Counted from the first letter of the stretch, positions 8,098 through 16,595 are shown. The stretch: DNA of 64,000 nucleotides from Thiosocius sp963753845 (GCA_963753845.1 CAVWEI010000001.1:310001-374000); one strand, 5' to 3'. Made by a program: numbers and translations. Notes: generated by a model from the sequence alone, not told the origin.

Positions 8098-9306
8098 ATG
8101 CTGCGCGCTATGGATAGTCTCAGATCAGCGACATCGAGCCCGCCGCAAATTACCGGCTGGGCGCCCTTTGCACTCGGTTTCCGGCCCTTCTTTCTGCTTG
8201 CGGCCATCGCCGCTGTCTTGCTGATGGTATTGTGGCCGGCGATATGGCGTGGGCACCTCGGGTCGCCATCCTTCTACCCGGCGTTCGCCTGGCACGGCCA
8301 CGAGATGCTGTTCGGTTACGCGGCGGCGGTTATTGCGGGTTTCCTGCTGACCGCCGTGCGCAACTGGACGGGTATGCCGACATGGACGGGCGCGCGTCTG
8401 GGTCTTCTTGCCCTGGTGTGGCTGCTCGGCCGGGTGCTGCCCTGGCTGCCCGGTGTGCCCGCGGTGCTGATAATTGTGGTCGATGTGGCCTTCCTGCCGC
8501 TGGTCGCGATCAGCCTGTTCGGCCCGCTTTGGCACGGTCAGAACCGGACCAATCGCGTGTTCTTGCCGCTGCTGGGTGCGATGGGGGTGGTGAACCTGCT
8601 GTCACACCTCCAGCTGGTCGGTCTGGCAGAGGGCCTGGGCGATCCGCGTCGGGTGATGCTTGACCTGGTCCTGATGTTGATCGTCATCGTTGCGGGAAGG
8701 GTGCTGCCGTTCTTCACCCAGAACGTGGTGCCGGGTTTCCGTGCAAAGACTCGTGCACGGGTGGAGCAGGCCTCATTCCTGACCCTGGGTCTGATCGCCT
8801 TCCTTGAGCTGGTGCCGGTGCTGCCGGCTGGGGTCACAGGGCTGCTATGGCTGGTGTTCGGCGCCGTCCAGGTCGCACGCCTGAGCGGCTGGTTCGATGT
8901 GAGGGTGTTCAGGATCCCGGTGCTTTGGGTATTGCACGCCGGCTATGCCTGGTTGTGCCTGGGTGCCCTGCTTACCGGCCTTTCGCTGTTCGGCCTGTTT
9001 CCGCCGCCCTCGGCACTGCATGCGATTACCGTCGGTGGTGTCGGTGTCTTCACCCTGGGGATGATGGCGCGGGTCGCGCGTGGCCACACCGGGCGGCCGA
9101 TCGACGTGCCCAGGGCGGTTGCAGCGGCCTTCGTGCTGGCGAATGTCGCGGCACTGATCCGGGTGTTCGGCCCGGCACTGTTACCCGGGCAATACGCGCT
9201 CTGGGTGGATTCGTCGGTGGGGTTGTGGGTGGTCTCTTTCGGTATCTTCGCATGGCAGTATCTGCCTATGCTTCTGAGGCCACGGGCGGACGGCAAGCCC
9301 GGATAG
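8098..9306 (+). CDS. nnrS: NnrS family membrane protein
   Basis: A roughly 400-residue polytopic haem- and copper-associated membrane protein; NnrS lowers the cellular damage caused by NO and is typically under NO-responsive control. The N-terminal WAPFALGFRPFFLLAA stretch is the family hallmark, followed by HGHEMLFGY and about twelve hydrophobic helices. Start choice is between ATG 8098 and ATG 8110. The FNR/DNR box at 8061-8074 excludes the upstream TTG, and its usual geometry would put the 5' end of the mRNA close to 8109, so 8110 on a nearly leaderless message is possible. It follows norD by about 85 bases but has its own control site. Confidence 0.92.
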   Translation: MLRAMDSLRSATSSPPQITGWAPFALGFRPFFLLAAIAAVLLMVLWPAIWRGHLGSPSFYPAFAWHGHEMLFGYAAAVIAGFLLTAVRNWTGMPTWTGARLGLLALVWLLGRVLPWLPGVPAVLIIVVDVAFLPLVAISLFGPLWHGQNRTNRVFLPLLGAMGVVNLLSHLQLVGLAEGLGDPRRVMLDLVLMLIVIVAGRVLPFFTQNVVPGFRAKTRARVEQASFLTLGLIAFLELVPVLPAGVTGLLWLVFGAVQVARLSGWFDVRVFRIPVLWVLHAGYAWLCLGALLTGLSLFGLFPPPSALHAITVGGVGVFTLGMMARVARGHTGRPIDVPRAVAAAFVLANVAALIRVFGPALLPGQYALWVDSSVGLWVVSFGIFAWQYLPMLLRPRADGKPG

Positions 9307-9329
9307 ATTGGATCTGCAGTAGTGGCCGG

Positions 9330-10301
9330 TCAGCCGCCCAGGGCCGACATCGGCCGCAGGATCGCCGTCGGGGCATCCGCAAAGTGGTGACGCTCCGGTT
9401 TGTTGGCAATGGCCTCCAGGATCGCTGACTGAAGTTGCCCATCGCTGGCGCCCTCACGCAGCAGGGTCCCCAGGTCCACCTTGTTTTCCTGCCCGAGGCA
9501 AAGATACAGCTCGCCGGTTGCGCTGAGTCGCACGCGGTTGCAGGTATCGCAGAAATGCTGCGACTGCGGGGTGATGAAACCCACCAGCAGTTCGCTGTCG
9601 TCTATCTGGAAATAACGTGCCGGCCCACTGCCTTTCATCGCCGCCGGGCTCAGCCTGAAGCGCGACTGCAGCCGCGACTCGACTTCGTCCAATGGCACGT
9701 ACCGATCCTGGGCCTCCTGGCCACCTGCGCCGATCGGCATGGCCTCGATGAACCTCAGGGTCAGTCCCTTTTCGCCGCAATAGGCCACCATGTCGGTGAC
9801 CTCGTGGTCATTGATGCCGCGCATTACCACCATATTGATCTTGATGGGTGTGAATCCGACCTCTCGCGCGGCGTCGATGCCGCCCAGTACCTTGTGCAGT
9901 TCACCGCCGGTGAGCTGCTTGAAGGTCGGGGCGTGCAATGAATCCAGGCTGATGTTCAGGCGGGTGACGCCGGCCGCCTTCAGGCCGGGTGCGAACTTTG
10001 CCAGGCGCGAGGCATTGGTGCTGAGCGAAAGGTCTTCGATACCGGGCAGTGCGCCAAGTCTTGCAACGATCTCGTTGAGTTCTGGCCTGACCAGCGGCTC
10101 GCCGCCCGTCAGGCGGACATGGTTCACTCCCAGTGTGCTGAATATACCGCCGATCCGGGCCAGTTCGGCCGGTGTCAGCCAGCTTTCCGGGGTGGCGAAA
10201 CCCCGGTGCGAACGTGGCAAACAGTAGGTGCAGCGGAAATCACAGCGATCGGTCACCGAGACCCTGAGGTAGTGAATCTGTCTGCCGAACCGGTCGTGCA
10301 T
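9330..10301 (-). CDS. moaA: GTP 3',8-cyclase MoaA (molybdenum cofactor step 1)
   Basis: A 323-residue radical SAM enzyme that converts GTP to 3',8-cyclo-H2GTP, the first step of molybdopterin synthesis needed by NapA and MsrP. The N-terminal radical SAM motif is CTYC preceded by CDFR (C-x3-C-x2-C), and the C-terminal second cluster motif is HFCDTCNRVRL; the usual terminal GG is present (SALGG). The frame is open up to 10376, but ATG 10301 is chosen since MoaA proteins begin just before the IHYLRVSVTDRC stretch and since the shared regulatory boxes at 10332-10376 lie inside the longer form. It is divergent from the nap operon. Confidence 0.95.
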   Translation of the reverse strand: MHDRFGRQIHYLRVSVTDRCDFRCTYCLPRSHRGFATPESWLTPAELARIGGIFSTLGVNHVRLTGGEPLVRPELNEIVARLGALPGIEDLSLSTNASRLAKFAPGLKAAGVTRLNISLDSLHAPTFKQLTGGELHKVLGGIDAAREVGFTPIKINMVVMRGINDHEVTDMVAYCGEKGLTLRFIEAMPIGAGGQEAQDRYVPLDEVESRLQSRFRLSPAAMKGSGPARYFQIDDSELLVGFITPQSQHFCDTCNRVRLSATGELYLCLGQENKVDLGTLLREGASDGQLQSAILEAIANKPERHHFADAPTAILRPMSALGG

Positions 10302-10331
10302 CTGGGATTCCCTGATGGATGTTAAACATGA

Positions 10332-10345
10332 TTGACTATCGTCAA
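10332..10345. promoter_or_regulatory. FNR/DNR box 1, moaA-napF intergenic
   Basis: TTGACTATCGTCAA matches TTGAT-N4-ATCAA in eight of ten defined positions. On the minus strand it overlaps the GATAGT hexamer (10335-10340) that would be the moaA -10 when the second box is used. It could activate napF from a start near 10380, or modulate moaA. Confidence 0.7.
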
Positions 10346-10362
10346 AATCTTGTTTTATGGAC

Positions 10363-10376
10363 TTGAGCTTGATCAA
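10363..10376. promoter_or_regulatory. FNR/DNR box 2, moaA-napF intergenic
   Basis: TTGAGCTTGATCAA matches the consensus in nine of ten defined positions. With class II geometry it predicts starts near 10328 for moaA (27 bases before its ATG, with GATAGT as -10) and near 10411 for napF (33 bases before its ATG). Confidence 0.7.
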
Positions 10377-10443
10377 GTTTCCTGATCCAGCGGCAGTCTA
10401 ACCTCAGAAACATTGTAAGCGGAAAAAACGTCTGAATTTCGCA

Positions 10444-10929
10444 ATGACAACCATCAATACAGCAAGACGGGCCTTTTTCAGGGGTCGGGCAGGGCAGCAG
10501 GCCGTCAAACACCATATGCCCTGGGCGGTGGCGGCGTTTACCGATGTCTGCCAGCGCTGCGACGACTGCATCAAGGCCTGCGAGGAGTCCGTGCTGGTGG
10601 CCGGCGACGGCGGCTTTCCGACCGTGGACTTTTCGCGCGGGGGCTGCACTTTTTGCGGTGCCTGTGCCGAGGCGTGCCGGCACGGTGCCCTCGACCGGCA
10701 ACTTGCGCAGCCCTGGACGCTCAGGGCTGAAGTCCTCGAGGGCTGTCTGAGTGCGCAGGGTATTACCTGTCGCGCCTGTGGCGATGCGTGCGATCTGGGC
10801 GCGATCCGTTTTCGATTGGCCGTCGGCGGGCGTGCCATCCCCGAGCTCGATACCTCACTTTGCAATGGCTGTGGCAGCTGTATCGCCATGTGCCCGACAC
10901 ATGTTATCCAGATACAGGAGGCGGCATGA
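10444..10929 (+). CDS. napF: Ferredoxin-type protein NapF
   Basis: A 161-residue cytoplasmic iron-sulfur protein with several cysteine clusters: CQRCDDCIKAC near residue 39, CTFCGACAEACR near 69, CRACGDACD near 109 and CNGCGSCIAMCP near 143. This is the usual NapF pattern; the protein interacts with NapA before export and may help assemble or reduce its cluster. It is the first gene of the nap operon and its stop overlaps the napD start (ATGA), so the two are coupled. The Shine-Dalgarno is weak. Confidence 0.93.
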   Translation: MTTINTARRAFFRGRAGQQAVKHHMPWAVAAFTDVCQRCDDCIKACEESVLVAGDGGFPTVDFSRGGCTFCGACAEACRHGALDRQLAQPWTLRAEVLEGCLSAQGITCRACGDACDLGAIRFRLAVGGRAIPELDTSLCNGCGSCIAMCPTHVIQIQEAA

Positions 10930-11189
10930 ACGAGTACCACGTATGTGGTGTATTGCTGATGTCCAGACCGGAGCACTCGGCAGTGGTTGAAAAGGCGCTG
11001 CTCGATATGCCCGGGGTGGAATTGCACGCCAACGAAGGCGGGCGAATGATCGTCACTGTCGAGGGGGCCGAATACCGCGCCTGTGGCGATACGATTGCCG
11101 CGTTGGCAACCCTGAAAGGGGTGGCCTCGTCATCTCTCGTGTATCACCAGATCGACACCGAACCCATGCCGGAGGAGTCCGAAAAATGA
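10926..11189 (+). CDS. napD: NapD, chaperone for NapA
   Basis: An 87-residue cytoplasmic chaperone with the NapD ferredoxin-like fold pattern (YHVCGVLLMSRPEH at the N-terminus). NapD binds the twin-arginine signal peptide of NapA and holds the enzyme until the cofactor is inserted. ATG 10926 overlaps the napF stop by four bases and its own stop overlaps the napA start in the same way, so the order F-D-A is translationally coupled. Length is normal for the family. Confidence 0.92.
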   Translation: MNEYHVCGVLLMSRPEHSAVVEKALLDMPGVELHANEGGRMIVTVEGAEYRACGDTIAALATLKGVASSSLVYHQIDTEPMPEESEK

Positions 11190-13726
11190 AACAAACACGC
11201 CGCGAATTTCTGAAGACCAATGCCGTGGCAGCTACTGCAGCTGCAGCGGGCATTACCATCCCCGGCATACAGGCCATTGCCGCCGGCGGTGACGCCGACA
11301 TTCGCTGGGACAAGGCGCCCTGCCGTTTCTGCGGCACTGGCTGCTCGGTGCTGGTCGGCACCAAGGAAGGACGCGTGGTCGCCACCCAGGGTGACCCCGA
11401 TGCCCCGGTCAACCGTGGCCTGAACTGCATCAAGGGCTACTTCCTGTCGAAGATCATGTACGGCGAAGACCGTGTCACCCAGCCGCTGTTGCGCAAGAAG
11501 GACGGCAAGTTCGACAAAGAGGGCGATTTCGAACCCGTCTCCTGGGACGAGGCCTTCGACGTCATGGCCGAAAAGTGGAAAGCGGCGATCGCCAGGGACA
11601 TGGAGAAGAACAAGGGCAAGCCGGCGGAGGAGCTGGTTTCCAGCGTGGGCATGTTCGGTTCCGGCCAGTGGACCGTGTTCGAGGGTTATGCCGCATCCAA
11701 GCTGTACAAGGCCGGTTTCCGCTCGAACAACATCGACCCGAATGCGCGCCACTGCATGGCGTCTGCCGTGGTCGGCTTCATCCGCGCCTTCGGCGCAGAC
11801 GAGCCGATGGGCTGCTATGACGACCTCGAGCATGCCGATGCCTTCGTGCTGTGGGGCTCGAACATGGCCGAGAACCACCCGGTGCTGTGGTCTCGCCTCA
11901 CCGACACCCGCCTGACGAAGCCGGGCTGTGAGGTCACGGTACTCTCGACCTACGAGCATCGCAGCTTCGAGCTGGCCGACCAGGGCATCATCTTCAAGCC
12001 GCAGACCGATCTGGCGATCCTCAACTACATCGCCAACTACATCGTGCAGAACGACGCGGTGAACTGGGACTTCGTCAACCAGCACGCCAATTTCAAAACA
12101 ACACCGACCGACATCGGCTACGGCCTGCGTCCGGACGACCCGCGTGAGCAGAATGCCAAGAACGCCGGCAAAGGCAAGCTTTCGCCGATCGATTTCGAGC
12201 AGTACAAGAAGGACCTCGAGCCCTACACGGCCGAGTATGTGTCCGAGCTCTCGGGGGTTCCGGTCGAACAGCTCGAGCGTCTTGCCAAGCTGTACGCCGA
12301 CCCGAACCGGAAGATCGTGTCTTACTGGACCATGGGGTTCAACCAGCACGTCCGGGGTTCCTGGGTCAACGGTCTCATGTACAACGTGCACCTGTTGACC
12401 GGCAAGATCTCCGAGCCGGGCAACGGCCCCTTCTCGCTGACCGGCCAGCCGTCCGCCTGTGGGACCGCGCGCGAGGTCGGTACCTTTGCGCACCGCCTGC
12501 CGGCTGATTTGGTGGTCAAGAACAAGGGGCACCGCGAGTTTTCCGAAAAGGTCTGGAAACTGCCCCCGGGTACCCTGTCGGGCAAGGTCGGTTTCCACGC
12601 GGTATTGCAGAGCCGCATGCTCAAGGACGGCAAGCTCAATTGCTACTGGGTGACCACCAACAACAACATGCAGGCCGGCCCGAACATCAACGAAGAGATG
12701 TACCCGGGCTGGCGCAATCCGTCCAACTTCGTGGTGGTGTCCGACCCCTATCCGACGGTATCGGCCATGGCCGCGGACCTGATCCTGCCGACCGCGATGT
12801 GGGCCGAGAAGGAGGGTGCCTTCGGCAACGCCGAGCGGCGTACGCAGTTCTGGCGTCAGCAGACCCAGGCACCGGGCGAGTCGCGCTCTGACCTGTGGCA
12901 GTTCGTCGAGTTCTCCAAGCGCTTCAAGACCGAAGAGGTCTGGCCGGAGGAGTTGTTGGCGGCAAACCCGGAGTACCGTGGCAAGACCCTGTTCGACGTG
13001 CTGTATGCCAACGGTGCGGTCAACAAGTACCCGAAACAGCAGGTCACCGATGATCGCGGCAACACATACGACAGCGACGAGATGGACTACTTCGGTTTTT
13101 ATCTGCAGAAGGGCCTGTACGAGGAGTATCGCATTTTCGGCATTGAGGGACCGAAGAAGGGACATGATCTGGCCGAATTCGATGCCTACCACAAGGCCCG
13201 CGGCCTGCGCTGGCCGGTGGTCGACGGCAAGGAGACCCTCTGGCGCTATCGCGAGGGCTATGATCCCTTCGTGCCCAAGGGTGCGGGGGTGGCCTTCTAC
13301 GGCAATGCGGACGGGCGTGCCAATATCATCTCGGCACCCTACGAGCCGCCGGCAGAGTCACCGGACGAAGAATACGATCTGTGGATGACCACCGGGCGCG
13401 TGCTCGAGCAGTGGCATACCGGGTCGATGACCCGTCGTGTGCCGGAGCTTTATCGCGCCGCACCCGATGCGCTCGTCTTTATGAGTCCGGCCGACGCCAA
13501 GAAGCGTGGTCTCAAGCGTGGCGATGCCGCCAGGATCGTCAGCCGACGCGGCGAGATCGAGTGCCGTGTCGAGACAAAGGGACGCAACACGATGCCAGAC
13601 GGCTTGGTCTTCATACCGTTCTTCGATGCCAGCCGACTGGTCAACAAGCTGGTGCTCGATGCGACCGATCCGCTGTCGAAAGAAACGGACTTCAAGAAGA
13701 CGGCCGTCAAGATCATGCCGGCCTGA
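11186..13726 (+). CDS. napA: Periplasmic nitrate reductase catalytic subunit NapA
   Basis: An 846-residue molybdopterin guanine dinucleotide oxidoreductase that reduces nitrate to nitrite in the periplasm. A twin-arginine signal starts the chain (R5 R6, then EFLK, followed by an Ala-rich segment). The [4Fe-4S] ligands are C46, C49, C53 and C81. The molybdenum-ligating cysteine is C190, in an ARHCMAS context. Length is close to other NapA proteins (about 830). The start overlaps the napD stop. The next gene, napG, begins 62 bases downstream. Confidence 0.97.
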   Translation: MKQTRREFLKTNAVAATAAAAGITIPGIQAIAAGGDADIRWDKAPCRFCGTGCSVLVGTKEGRVVATQGDPDAPVNRGLNCIKGYFLSKIMYGEDRVTQPLLRKKDGKFDKEGDFEPVSWDEAFDVMAEKWKAAIARDMEKNKGKPAEELVSSVGMFGSGQWTVFEGYAASKLYKAGFRSNNIDPNARHCMASAVVGFIRAFGADEPMGCYDDLEHADAFVLWGSNMAENHPVLWSRLTDTRLTKPGCEVTVLSTYEHRSFELADQGIIFKPQTDLAILNYIANYIVQNDAVNWDFVNQHANFKTTPTDIGYGLRPDDPREQNAKNAGKGKLSPIDFEQYKKDLEPYTAEYVSELSGVPVEQLERLAKLYADPNRKIVSYWTMGFNQHVRGSWVNGLMYNVHLLTGKISEPGNGPFSLTGQPSACGTAREVGTFAHRLPADLVVKNKGHREFSEKVWKLPPGTLSGKVGFHAVLQSRMLKDGKLNCYWVTTNNNMQAGPNINEEMYPGWRNPSNFVVVSDPYPTVSAMAADLILPTAMWAEKEGAFGNAERRTQFWRQQTQAPGESRSDLWQFVEFSKRFKTEEVWPEELLAANPEYRGKTLFDVLYANGAVNKYPKQQVTDDRGNTYDSDEMDYFGFYLQKGLYEEYRIFGIEGPKKGHDLAEFDAYHKARGLRWPVVDGKETLWRYREGYDPFVPKGAGVAFYGNADGRANIISAPYEPPAESPDEEYDLWMTTGRVLEQWHTGSMTRRVPELYRAAPDALVFMSPADAKKRGLKRGDAARIVSRRGEIECRVETKGRNTMPDGLVFIPFFDASRLVNKLVLDATDPLSKETDFKKTAVKIMPA

Positions 13727-13788
13727 TCGGTATGGGTCCTGCGGGAGGCCGCTGATGCGGTCTCCCGTCGGACACTGGGTAAACCACG

Positions 13789-14670
13789 ATGACAGAGGCC
13801 AGGCAGAGCGGGGACGGTATGGATCCGGGACGACGGCGTTTCCTGACCGATACGCTGCGCACGGCCGTGGGTGTCGGTCTGGTTGCCGTTACCCTGGGCG
13901 TCTACCAGCGGCAGGCGAAGGCGCTGCCGGCGAGCGCAATCCGCCCGCCGGGGGCATCGGCCGATGAGTCGGTGTTCCAGTCGGCCTGCGTGCGCTGTGG
14001 CCTGTGCGTCCGTGACTGTCCGTATAACACCCTGAAGCTGGCCGAACTGGGTGATGAGGTGGCCCTCGGTACCCCCTATTTCGAAGCACGCCAGGTGCCG
14101 TGCGAAATGTGCGATGACATTCCTTGCGTCAAGGCCTGCCCCACAGGGGCGCTGGATCCCGCGCTGAAGGAGATAAACGAGGCGCGCATGGGCTTGGCCG
14201 TGGTCGTCGATCAGGAGGCCTGCATCGCGTTCCAGGGTCTGCGTTGCGAGGTCTGTTTCAATGTCTGCCCGGTCCGTGGCAAGGCGATCTCGCTCGACTA
14301 TCAGCACAACACTCGCAGCGGCAAACACGCGTTCTTCATCCCCGTCGTGCATTCGAAAGGCTGCACCGGCTGCGGCAAGTGTGAGCGGGCCTGCATCCTC
14401 GAGGAGGCGGCGATCAAGGTGTTCCCGATCACCCAGGCCAAGGGCCTGCTCGGTCGGCATTACCGGCTGGGCTGGGAGCAGAAGTCAGAGGCCGGTGAGG
14501 CGCTGGTCACACCGGATGTACCGCACGAATACAACCTGCCGGAGGGGATGAGTTACGAACATGGCGGCAGGGGGCTCATGCCGGATGGCCGGCCCCTCGC
14601 ACCGACGCCGCCAGCCTCGCCGTTCTCGTCCAACCCACTCGATACGCTCAACCGCAAGGGAGGCATCTGA
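13789..14670 (+). CDS. napG: Ferredoxin-type protein NapG
   Basis: A 293-residue periplasmic iron-sulfur protein with a twin-arginine signal (GRRRFLTDTLRTA, about residues 13-26) and four [4Fe-4S] motifs, including CVRCGLCVRDCP, CEMCDDIPCVKACP, CEVCFNVCP and CTGCGKCERAC. NapG passes electrons from the membrane protein NapH to the NapAB complex. ATG 13789 is used; ATG 13819 just before the twin-arginine motif is an alternative. The stop and the napH start share one base (TGATG). Confidence 0.94.
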   Translation: MTEARQSGDGMDPGRRRFLTDTLRTAVGVGLVAVTLGVYQRQAKALPASAIRPPGASADESVFQSACVRCGLCVRDCPYNTLKLAELGDEVALGTPYFEARQVPCEMCDDIPCVKACPTGALDPALKEINEARMGLAVVVDQEACIAFQGLRCEVCFNVCPVRGKAISLDYQHNTRSGKHAFFIPVVHSKGCTGCGKCERACILEEAAIKVFPITQAKGLLGRHYRLGWEQKSEAGEALVTPDVPHEYNLPEGMSYEHGGRGLMPDGRPLAPTPPASPFSSNPLDTLNRKGGI

Positions 14671-15572
14671 TGGAACCCGGCGGCCTGCCCGGTCGGGAGG
14701 CAATCAGGCTGAAGGGCTGGTTTGGCGCGCATCACTATCTAATCCTGCGCCGGCTCAGTCAGCTTGGCTTTCTGGCACTCTTCCTCGCCGGCCCGCTGTT
14801 CGGCATCTGGATCGTCAAGGGCAATCTCGCCTCCAGCCTGACGCTGGATGTGTTGCCCCTGTCGGACCCGCTGGTGTTGCTGCAATCCCTCGCGGCCGGC
14901 CACCTGCCGGAGACGGCGGCCCTGACCGGCGGCCTGATCGTGCTGGTCTTTTATCTCATCGTCGGCGGGCGCGCCTATTGCAGCTGGGTGTGTCCGATCA
15001 ATATCGTCACCGATGTCGCCGAGTGGCTGCGTGGCCGTCTGAACATCAAGGGCGGCGCCAGGTTTTCTGACAAGACGCGCTACTGGCTGTTGGGCGCCAT
15101 CCTGGTGGTTTCAGGCGTCACCGGCAGCATCGCCTGGGAACTGGTGAACCCTGTCTCGATGGTCTATCGCGGCCTGGTGTTCGGCATGGGGCTGGCCTGG
15201 GGCATCGTGCTGGCGGTCTTTCTGTTCGACCTCCTGATCGGCCGGCGAGCCTGGTGTGGCCACCTATGTCCGGTCGGCGCCTTCTACGGATTGCTGGGCG
15301 AGGCAGCGGTGCTGCGCGTCTCGGCCGTCAGGCGCGAGCAGTGTGATGACTGCATGGACTGCTTCGCGGTTTGTCCCGAACACCAGGTCATCAGGCCGGC
15401 CCTCAAGGGCGCGGACAAGGGCATAGGTCCGGTGATCACCTCGGGTCACTGCACCAACTGTGGTCGTTGCATCGACGTCTGTGCGCGTGACGTCTTCGAG
15501 TTCAGAACCCGTTTTTCAAACTCCCGCCAAGTGATATCCGGCGTAAATCAACAAAGAGAGGTGTCGTCATGA
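14670..15572 (+). CDS. napH: Quinol dehydrogenase membrane component NapH
   Basis: A 300-residue membrane iron-sulfur protein with about four hydrophobic helices, two conserved CxxxCP pairs (YCSWVCPIN and WCGHLCPVG) and a C-terminal pair of [4Fe-4S] motifs (CDDCMDCFAVCP and CTNCGRCIDVC). NapH is thought to oxidise quinol and pass electrons to NapG. It is coupled to napG by a one-base overlap and to napB by a four-base overlap. Because no napC is present in the operon, NapGH is the only visible quinol-oxidising route to NapAB here. Confidence 0.94.
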   Translation: MEPGGLPGREAIRLKGWFGAHHYLILRRLSQLGFLALFLAGPLFGIWIVKGNLASSLTLDVLPLSDPLVLLQSLAAGHLPETAALTGGLIVLVFYLIVGGRAYCSWVCPINIVTDVAEWLRGRLNIKGGARFSDKTRYWLLGAILVVSGVTGSIAWELVNPVSMVYRGLVFGMGLAWGIVLAVFLFDLLIGRRAWCGHLCPVGAFYGLLGEAAVLRVSAVRREQCDDCMDCFAVCPEHQVIRPALKGADKGIGPVITSGHCTNCGRCIDVCARDVFEFRTRFSNSRQVISGVNQQREVSS

Positions 15573-16003
15573 AACAGTCAACCTTCGTCGTTTTCATCGT
15601 TGTCGCATGTCTGGTTGGCCTGACCGGTCAGGCAGTGGCGGACCTGAATTCACTGCGTGGCGCTGAGCCGGTGCCGGCGATGGAAGCGCCGCCGGCGATG
15701 ATGGATTTCATCAACGACAAAGAAAATATTAAACGCAGCTTCGAAGAGCAGCCGCCGCTGGTGCCGCATACCAACGAGAAATACACCATCAACCTCACGA
15801 CCAACAAGTGCCTCGACTGTCATATGAAGCAGGAAGGCAAGGAAGAGGCCAAGTCGGTCGAAATGAGCGAGTCACACTTCGTGGATCGCAACGGGGTCAA
15901 GCATGCCAAACCGGCCGGCGGTCGCCATTTCTGCACCCAATGCCATGTGCCGCAGGTGGATGCCAAGCCCCTGGTCGGTTCCACCTTCCAGGCTGCGAAA
16001 TAG
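15569..16003 (+). CDS. napB: NapB, dihaem cytochrome c subunit of nitrate reductase
   Basis: A 144-residue exported cytochrome with a Sec signal peptide (about residues 1-24, ending QAVA) and two c-type haem motifs, CLDCH near residue 76 and CTQCH near 122. NapB forms the electron-entry subunit of the periplasmic NapAB complex. ATG 15569 overlaps the napH stop (ATGA). It is the last gene of the nap operon; no napC or napE follows. The next gene lies on the opposite strand. Confidence 0.95.
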   Translation: MKQSTFVVFIVVACLVGLTGQAVADLNSLRGAEPVPAMEAPPAMMDFINDKENIKRSFEEQPPLVPHTNEKYTINLTTNKCLDCHMKQEGKEEAKSVEMSESHFVDRNGVKHAKPAGGRHFCTQCHVPQVDAKPLVGSTFQAAK

Positions 16004-16073
16004 GGCCGGGAATCGTTGAAGCGCGGACGGTTTTCTTTTTCCAACGCAAGGCATTGGAGACGGTCGTCGGGTC

Positions 16074-16532
16074 TCAGCGCCGATGACGCGTACGCTTGCG
16101 CATCCGGTACGCGGCGACCTCGCGCATGACCTCGGAAAAAGGGATCGTCTCGAGTGAGCCGAACCGGTCTTCGGCCCTGGCCAGGGTGCCGTCGATGTCG
16201 GCAATGGTTATGGGGCTGGACTCACCCGGTTCCAGCAATAATTTCAGTCCACGCATGCCGCCGACCTGCAGGCGGATGGCCTTGCCATGGGGCAGCAGCC
16301 TTCGCCGTTCTTCGGTCCGCAGGGCGAAGCGTGCCTGTTCGCGCAGCAGTTCCAGCCAACGCAGGCAGCGGGTCTGCCTTTCCCGGGAGCGGCAATGCAC
16401 GCCCTCGCGCTCGGCGATACAGAAGCGTTCGGCCTGAGTGCATCGGCATTCATTCGTCAGCACGCTCTTTTCGAACGCACAGAAAACCTCGTTGACCTCG
16501 TGATAGGTCTTTCGGAAGGCGTCTTGATCCAT
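16074..16532 (-). CDS. Conserved-looking hypothetical protein, Cys-rich N-terminus
   Basis: A 152-residue protein of unknown function, convergent with the nap operon. Its N-terminal third contains C18, C29, C31, C38, C47 and C56, spaced like a small metal-binding or disulfide-bearing module, followed by an Arg/Glu-rich helix region and a hydrophilic C-terminus ending in basic residues. There is no signal peptide or membrane segment, so it is probably cytoplasmic. I cannot name a family with confidence. Confidence 0.65.
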   Translation of the reverse strand: MDQDAFRKTYHEVNEVFCAFEKSVLTNECRCTQAERFCIAEREGVHCRSRERQTRCLRWLELLREQARFALRTEERRRLLPHGKAIRLQVGGMRGLKLLLEPGESSPITIADIDGTLARAEDRFGSLETIPFSEVMREVAAYRMRKRTRHRR

Positions 16533-16562
16533 GTGTTTGGAGAATGGTTGGGAAGTAGCCGT

Positions 16563-16595
16563 TAAACCACAAAGGGCACAAAGAGCGCAAAGGTT
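16563..16595. repeat. Intergenic CACAAAG/GCAAAGG tandem motif
   Basis: Between the Cys-rich gene and hslR the sequence repeats a short unit: CCACAAAGGG, CACAAAGAG, CGCAAAGG. This degenerate 9-10-base repetition resembles an intergenic ACACAAAGGA-type motif that is dispersed in many proteobacterial genomes. Only one copy is seen in the window. Confidence 0.5.

Noticed and set aside
10302..10376. Longer N-terminus for MoaA starting at 10376
   Set aside because: It would include both FNR/DNR boxes, lies upstream of the likely transcription start and is not family-like.
11144..13192. A 682-codon open frame on the minus strand across napA
   Set aside because: It is antisense to a well-matched NapA, has no recognisable domain and reflects the GC-rich third-position bias.
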